A program made the position numbers and the translations under genes. A model generated the notes under the pieces. The model was not told the origin of the DNA. It was given only the letters and a program-made list of their open reading frames with translations, and made no database searches. Shown one piece after another: positions 58,891 through 64,000 of a DNA stretch of 64,000 nt. This DNA is from Polynucleobacter necessarius. Its GTDB lineage: Bacteria; Pseudomonadota; Gammaproteobacteria; Burkholderiales; Burkholderiaceae. Within the stretch, counting starts at the first letter, position 1; each line of letters begins with the position of its first letter. The stretch spans positions 1,178,001 through 1,242,000 of the forward strand of contig LT606947.1 of NCBI GenBank assembly GCA_900095165.1, given 5' to 3'.

Positions 58891-59913
58891 TCAAGATCCC
58901 ATTGGAGAGCTCAATGCGCCTGATAACAATTTAGAAGTAATGTCGACAATCGGAATTACCCGATCGTATGCCATACGAGTGGGGCCAATGACGCCAAGGG
59001 TTCCAACGATCTGCCCATCTACGCTATACGGCGCACTGATGACCGCGAGATCTTCATAAGGCAGTAAATCACTTTCGCCACCAATAAAAATCTGAATGCC
59101 ATCCGCATGACTAGATACATCTAACAACTGCATTAGTACCGACTTTTGCTCCAGTATGTCGAACATCTTGCGCAGCTTATCTAAATTGGCGCTGAGGTCG
59201 TCTACGTTGAGCAAGCGTCGCTCGCCTGATAGCAGCATATCTCCTTGACCCATGCCGTAATCGCTGACGCCACTGTGGAGTGCCAAGGCCATTAAACCAG
59301 AAATATCACTACGTAAGTTATCGAGATCGGAAGCTAGATGTGCCCGCACTTCAGAAAAACTCTTACCAGCGAACTGCATATTGATGTAATTGCCAGCCTC
59401 TACCAACTGGCTGGGCGTGTAATCTTGCGTAGTGGGAAGGATGCGGTTTTGAACATCGCCCTCAGGAGTCACCATGATGAGCAGTATCTTGCCTTCGCCA
59501 AGCCGCAAGAACTCAATGTGCTTGAAGACTTGCGCACGTTTAGGCGTCATCACCACCCCAGCAAAGTGGGTCAAATTAGACAGAATTTGCGCAGCGGAGT
59601 TCATGACCCTTTGGGGGGAATCTGGCAAAAGACCTTTTTCCATCTCCCGGGTAGCAATTGCTTCTAAGGGGCGAACCGTCACCATGGTATCCACAAAGAG
59701 ACGATAGCCTCTTGGGGTTGGGATGCGACCGGCAGATGTATGGGGGCTGGTGACAAGGCCCATTTCCTCTAAATCCGCCATGACATTACGAATCGTGGCC
59801 GCAGAAAGATCCAGTCCCGAGAATCGAGATAGGGTGCGAGAGCCAATAGGCTGCCCCTCTTCGATATAGCGCTCGATGAGGGTTTTCAGTAAGGCGCGGG
59901 AGCGATCATCCAT
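58891..59913 (-). CDS. hrcA: Heat-inducible transcription repressor HrcA
   Basis: A 340-residue repressor with an N-terminal winged helix ([25 protein letters not shown]) and dimerisation core [31 protein letters not shown]. HrcA binds CIRCE operators and is helped by GroEL. No CIRCE inverted repeat is seen next to hrcA, grpE, dnaK or dnaJ in this window, so its target is probably groESL elsewhere. The start ATG is 59911-59913, with TAAAAT ten bases upstream. It is divergent from nadK by 37 bases. Confidence 0.95.
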   Translation of the reverse strand: MDDRSRALLKTLIERYIEEGQPIGSRTLSRFSGLDLSAATIRNVMADLEEMGLVTSPHTSAGRIPTPRGYRLFVDTMVTVRPLEAIATREMEKGLLPDSPQRVMNSAAQILSNLTHFAGVVMTPKRAQVFKHIEFLRLGEGKILLIMVTPEGDVQNRILPTTQDYTPSQLVEAGNYINMQFAGKSFSEVRAHLASDLDNLRSDISGLMALALHSGVSDYGMGQGDMLLSGERRLLNVDDLSANLDKLRKMFDILEQKSVLMQLLDVSSHADGIQIFIGGESDLLPYEDLAVISAPYSVDGQIVGTLGVIGPTRMAYDRVIPIVDITSKLLSGALSSPMGS

Positions 59914-59923
59914 AGTGGAAGAG

Positions 59924-59929
59924 ATTTTA
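59924..59929 (-). promoter_or_regulatory. Putative -10 box of hrcA
   Basis: TAAAAT on the minus strand, ten bases before the hrcA ATG; the leader would be only about three bases. Confidence 0.35.
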
Positions 59930-59938
59930 TGCGTATGG

Positions 59939-59944
59939 TTTAAT
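59939..59944 (+). promoter_or_regulatory. Putative -10 box of nadK (leaderless)
   Basis: TTTAAT, six bases before the nadK ATG, no Shine-Dalgarno. It is a weaker match to TATAAT than the others. Confidence 0.3.
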
Positions 59945-59950
59945 CGTTAT

Positions 59951-60856
59951 ATGTTAAGCCCATCCCAAAATTCCAGCAAAAAGGCATTTAGCAGTGTTGC
60001 GCTCGTCGGTAAATATCAGGCCGACGGGATGCAAGAGCATCTCAAGGACCTCGCAACCCTATTAACTCAGCAAGGCTGTGATGTCTTCGTCGAAAGTGCT
60101 ACTGCAAGCCATTTGGGGCTAACTGCTTATCCGATTAAAAAAGTTGAAGAATTTGCAGGCGCCATTGATTTAGCAGTCGTTTTAGGGGGTGATGGCACGA
60201 TGCTCGGCATTGGACGTCAGCTGGCTGGTAGTAACGTACCCTTGGTAGGCATCAATATGGGTCGCCTGGGCTACATGACCGATATCCCCATTCAAAATGT
60301 TCAAACTGTCTTGCCGCAAATTATTGCTGGTGAATACGAAGCTGACACCAGAATACTGCTTGATGCAGTTGTAATGCGCAATGGCAAAGAGATTAATCAA
60401 GCTCTCGCACTCAACGATGTCGTTGTAAATCGCTCCGGAATTTCAGGAATGATTGAGCTTGCAGTGCGCGTTAACGGCTCATTTATGTATAACCAACGCT
60501 CAGATGGTTTGATTGTGTCGACACCTACCGGCTCAACTGCTTATGCCCTGTCAGCCGGCGGCCCCATCTTGCATCCGCGTGTAGCTGGAATTCTGTTGGC
60601 ACCGATCGCCCCACATTCTCTATCCAATCGCCCCATCGTGTTACCGCAAGATATTGTGGTGAGCATCGAAGTGGTGGATGGCAGAGAAGTCATTGTGAGC
60701 TTTGATATGCAATCCCAAACCAACTTGCAATCGGGCGACATCATCGAAGTCGGTCAATCTAAGAAAACAATCACCCTACTTCACCCTCGCATCCATAGTG
60801 ACTACAAAACCTTGCGAGAAAAGTTACATTGGAATGAGTATCCATCGACATTCTGA
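59951..60856 (+). CDS. nadK: NAD kinase
   Basis: A 301-residue kinase that makes NADP from NAD. The key motif is LAVVLGGDGTMLGIGRQL, followed by GINMGRLGYMTD and DGLIVSTPTGSTAYALSAGGPI. I chose ATG 59951 (MLSPSQN) over an upstream in-frame start that would re-read hrcA on the other strand. The order hrcA / nadK / recN is common in Proteobacteria. A small hairpin lies across its stop codon. Confidence 0.95.
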   Translation: MLSPSQNSSKKAFSSVALVGKYQADGMQEHLKDLATLLTQQGCDVFVESATASHLGLTAYPIKKVEEFAGAIDLAVVLGGDGTMLGIGRQLAGSNVPLVGINMGRLGYMTDIPIQNVQTVLPQIIAGEYEADTRILLDAVVMRNGKEINQALALNDVVVNRSGISGMIELAVRVNGSFMYNQRSDGLIVSTPTGSTAYALSAGGPILHPRVAGILLAPIAPHSLSNRPIVLPQDIVVSIEVVDGREVIVSFDMQSQTNLQSGDIIEVGQSKKTITLLHPRIHSDYKTLREKLHWNEYPSTF

Positions 60857-60869
60857 TGTCGAATTTTTC
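60845..60869 (+). terminator. Terminator-like hairpin across the nadK stop, before recN
   Basis: TCGACAT (60845-60851) pairs with ATGTCGA (60856-60862) around TCTG, followed by ATTTTTC. It may end part of the nadK transcripts before recN. The stem is only 7 bp. Confidence 0.5.
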
Positions 60870-60882
60870 GGTACGCTAAAGC

Positions 60883-62553
60883 ATGCTTCAAACCCTATCG
60901 CTTCGCGACTTTGTCATTGTTGACCAGCTAGAGCTAGACCTTTCCTCAGGCTTCACGGTCCTCACCGGTGAAACGGGTGTCGGCAAATCGATTCTCTTGG
61001 ATGCACTCAGCCTAGTGTTGGGTGAGCGAGCAGATAGTAGCCAAATTCGTGAAGGCTGTAACCGCGCAGAAATTAGCGCCCTCTTCCGAATTGATCCACA
61101 ACAAATTAGACACTTCAATCAATGGCTTGATGGACAAGGATTTCCACTTGAAGATGAAGGGCAAAGCCTACTCCTCAAAAGAGCTGTAGAGACCAATGGT
61201 CGTAGCCGTGCTTTCATTAACGGCAACGTAGCAACCCTGGCGCAACTGCGAGAAGCAGGCGATCAATTGGTGGATATTCATGGGCAACACGCGCATCAAC
61301 TATTACTTAAAAGTGGCGCGCAATGCGAGCTGCTAGATCGACATGCGAATCACATGGATCTGGTTTCCGAGGTCTCCTAATTATTCAAAACTCTCAATGA
61401 CTCACGTCGTAGACTAGAGCAAGCAGAAAATGCCGGTCAAGATATTGAACGTGAGCGTGAACGTTTGGAATGGCAATTAGAGGAACTCACTGAACTTTCT
61501 CTGCAAGAAGGTGAATGGACCGCCATTCAAAGCGAGCATGCTCGTCTAGCCAATGGTGCAAAAATTATTAGTGGCTGCCAAGAAGCAACTGATGTGTTGA
61601 GTGATGCGGATAATTCGGTTGAGTCAACCCTCTCTAAAATCAGCAGCAATATGAGTGCATTAGCAGAACATGACTCCGCACTCAGCGACATCAGCCAAAC
61701 CTTAGAGTCAGCGCAAATTCAGATAGATGAAGCGGTGCATAGTCTCAATCGCTATTTACAAAAACTCGATTTAGATCCTGCACGTCTCAGCGAAGTTGAG
61801 GAACGCATGCAAGCCCTCCATGGCGCAGCCAGAAAATATCGAACTGAAGCGGATGACTTGCCAAAACTACTTCTGGATACCGCTGAGCGCTTAGATGCAT
61901 TAACGGCCTCACAAAATATAGAAGCGCTACGCGAGAAAGTGAAACAAGAGGAGTTAGCCTATCTCAAGCAAGCAAAGCAGCTCTCGCAAAAACACCACAA
62001 AGCTGCGCTCGACTTAGGAAAACAAGTTACCACTGCAATGCAAGACTTATCCATGGCGGGTGGGCAGTTGGAAATCGCTTTACTGCCTCTTGCTGAAAGT
62101 GGCGTTCATGGCCTGGAGCAAATTGAATTTCTGGTAGCGGGACATGCTGGCAGCACCCCACGCTCATTGGCAAAAGTGGCCTCCGGCGGCGAATTGGCTC
62201 ATATTAGCCTGGCCATTAGCGTGATTACCAGCAAAGCGTCATTCACGCCTACCCTGATATTTGATGAAGTTGATGCTGGCATTAGCGGAGCAGTTGCAGA
62301 GACAGTTGGAAAATTATTGCGTCAACTTGGCCAATCACATCAAATTCTCTGCGTGACTCACTTGCCACAAGTGGCTGCACAAGGCAATCATCATTTGGAA
62401 GTAAGCAAATCTCAGTCAGACGATAAAACCCTCTCCCAAGTCGTGCCGCTTGGAAGATCTGAGCGAGTGGAAGAAGTTGCTCGCATGCTGGGTGGGGCAA
62501 CGATTACCGATACTACGCGTCGACACGCTCGAGAACTACTAGAGCAAAACTAA
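60883..62553 (+). pseudogene. recN: DNA repair protein RecN, interrupted by an in-frame stop
   Basis: A full-length recN frame of 557 codons with one TAA at codon 166 (61378-61380); both sides read in the same frame. The first part has Walker A LTGETGVGKSILLDALSLV and ends at VSEVS. The second part, read on as LFKTLNDSRRRLEQAENAG, holds the coiled-coil arms and the C-terminal ATPase half with PRSLAKVASGGELAHISLA, LIFDEVDAGISGAVAETV and VTHLPQVAAQGNHH. A single base change from a sense codon is enough to explain the stop. RecN is an SMC-like protein for double-strand-break repair. I see no LexA box upstream. Unless stop readthrough occurs, no full protein is made. Confidence 0.88.
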
Positions 62554-62557
62554 GGTT

Positions 62558-64000
62558 TCAAGCGTCCGAATGGGCAAGAAATATTTCCTGCCACAAGGCC
62601 AGCACAACTTCTCTTGCCTTAACTAGTTGAGGCTCAAGCCCCAAATCTACCCGCGTCTTTTCTGCGCCATCTAAACGTAAGCGATGTTGACGAGCCCTTA
62701 GTAGCCGATAGGCATCCCCCACCTCTTGTGCCATTGAGACCTGAATTAAACCCGCCTCCCCAGCTATTCGCAGTAAGGCGATATTCCCTATGTTGCCGAT
62801 AAGTTGTGGGTGCATATTTGAAAATGCTAGAACTAAAAATTGCACAATAAACTCAATATCTACCATCCCCCCAGCGTCATGCTTTAAATCAAAATCAGGA
62901 GTAGAGTTTGGATGTCCAGCATGAACCTTGCGACGCATTTCTAAAATCTCATGACGCAACTGATCAACATTACGCCTCTGACTTAAAACCTCAAAACGCA
63001 CATCATCAAAGAACTCTCCAACAATCTTACTCCCCGCAGAGAACCTTGCGCGCGTTAGAGCTTGATGCTCCCAAACCCATGCAGCGTTATCACCCTCACG
63101 TAACTGGTATTTCTTAAATGCATCGGCATTCGTTACTAAAAATCCTGCAGATCCGTTTGGCCGAAGGCGTGTATCGATTTCAAATAAGCTGCCAGTGGAT
63201 GTATAGGCGGTTAACCAGTTAATCATCCGCTTGGCGAGTAAGGCATAAGTTTCTTGAGCAGCAAAATCCGATTCCTCAGCTTGGTATAAAAAAACTAAAT
63301 CTAAGTCCGAGGCATATCCCAATTCTTTGCCACCCAACTTTCCATAAGAGATCACCGCAAATGGCACAGTTACATCAAGGGGTAATTCAAACTTCTTAGC
63401 AACGCTAGGCCACACACGCTCAAAAGTAGTCTGCAATATTAAGTCTGCCAAAGCAGACAAATGATCGCTGACCTTTTCGACAGAAAGTTCATGATCAACG
63501 CCAATTCCCAAATCTGCCAACAAGGTAATGAAGGTCTCAGTGTGGTGGGTGATGCGCAAAATATCCATGGCCTGCTCAGAGCCATCACCGTCTGCCATCA
63601 CATCATCAAGACGCATTTGTAGCGTGGCTTTTACCTCTTGCCAATATTGCTCCGGATGTTCAATCAATGCCTTCTCAGTTCGCGAGTTGAGCAGGTAATC
63701 TAGGAGATGGGGGTGTCTGGTTAAATACCCCGCACCCCATTGAGACGCTTTGAGTAAGGCCAATACATTCGATAGCGCTTGTGGATACTCAGCGAGAATC
63801 GACAAATACGCACTGCGCCGGGCAACCGCTTCCAATAAATCAAAAAAGCGAAGCAAGGTCAGGTCGACACTGATGGTAGCAGGCAGGTCCACTTGCAAGC
63901 TATCTGCAGCTTTACGAATCAGATTGTTAAAAATGATTCTGCTCTTCTCTGGTAACTGTCTCTGCTTGGAGCTATCATCCCAAGCCAACCAACGCGCTGC
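62558..64000 (-). CDS. glnE: Glutamine synthetase adenylyltransferase, C-terminal half
   Basis: The frame is open to the right edge of the window, so the N-terminal part lies beyond it. The 481 visible residues carry the second nucleotidyltransferase domain: FAVISYGKLGGKELGYASDLDLVFLY with the catalytic aspartates, then RPNGSAGFLVTNADAFKKYQ and the C-terminal helices. In E. coli this half (AT-C) adenylylates glutamine synthetase when nitrogen is plentiful, and the other half removes AMP. It converges on recN with four bases between the stops. Confidence 0.93.
   Translation of the reverse strand, partial: AARWLAWDDSSKQRQLPEKSRIIFNNLIRKAADSLQVDLPATISVDLTLLRFFDLLEAVARRSAYLSILAEYPQALSNVLALLKASQWGAGYLTRHPHLLDYLLNSRTEKALIEHPEQYWQEVKATLQMRLDDVMADGDGSEQAMDILRITHHTETFITLLADLGIGVDHELSVEKVSDHLSALADLILQTTFERVWPSVAKKFELPLDVTVPFAVISYGKLGGKELGYASDLDLVFLYQAEESDFAAQETYALLAKRMINWLTAYTSTGSLFEIDTRLRPNGSAGFLVTNADAFKKYQLREGDNAAWVWEHQALTRARFSAGSKIVGEFFDDVRFEVLSQRRNVDQLRHEILEMRRKVHAGHPNSTPDFDLKHDAGGMVDIEFIVQFLVLAFSNMHPQLIGNIGNIALLRIAGEAGLIQVSMAQEVGDAYRLLRARQHRLRLDGAEKTRVDLGLEPQLVKAREVVLALWQEIFLAHSDA

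Noticed and set aside
61378..61380. Selenocysteine or other recoding at the recN stop
   Set aside because: The codon is TAA, not TGA, and RecN has no such residue here.

Overview
The window is a compact stretch of core bacterial chromosome, with 59 protein-coding loci on both strands. I see no mobile element, CRISPR array, rRNA or tRNA, and no gap between genes longer than about 290 bases. Protein sequences and gene order point to a Betaproteobacterium of the Burkholderiaceae, most like Polynucleobacter. The clues are a BPSS1780-type membrane protein, DUF3579 beside argF and rpsT, orphan TctB-TctA, the hda/HAD/pcnB/folK/panB run, and moderate GC content. The genus call is inference from remembered family sequences, not from a search. 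Three loci are visibly broken: an RsmB/NOP rRNA methyltransferase (frameshift), panB (frameshift) and recN (in-frame TAA). In so tight a core region this suggests recent gene erosion, as known for the ciliate endosymbiont Polynucleobacter necessarius. Assembly error remains a simpler alternative.

Layout. 1-9.4 kb: the end of a rhodanese, a ZIP metal transporter, a Tat-exported dienelactone hydrolase, polA, a small exported protein, thrB, a membrane protein and uvrD. 9.4-23.4 kb: valS, galU, tusA/alaS, tctBA, glnS, an NAD-binding epimerase, an iron-sulfur flavoreductase and an argD-like transaminase. 23.4-35.8 kb: ispH, an FKBP-type PPIase, radC, rpmB-rpmG, a fatty acid desaturase, the broken methyltransferase with purN, then ribF-ileS-lspA-coaBC-dut. 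35.8-46.3 kb: clpA/clpS, cspA, a DUF192 protein, ppnP-argG-argF, DUF3579, rpsT, murJ, a SirB1 protein and DedA. 46.3-53.8 kb: miaA, purM, a PerM-type protein, hda, a HAD phosphatase, pcnB, folK and broken panB. 53.8-64 kb: dnaJ-dnaK-grpE heat-shock cluster, hemH, hrcA, nadK, broken recN and the C-terminal half of glnE.

Regulation. grpE and dnaK each have a near-consensus sigma-32 promoter with the same 13-base spacer, separated by intrinsic terminators. About ten genes lack a Shine-Dalgarno sequence and have a -10-like hexamer ending only 5-10 bases before the start codon, which suggests leaderless or nearly leaderless mRNAs. Many genes are coupled by ATGA or GTGA overlaps. I found no clearly novel multi-gene system. 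The most interesting signals are the promoter/start-codon geometry, the overlapping divergent -10 boxes, and the three disrupted genes.
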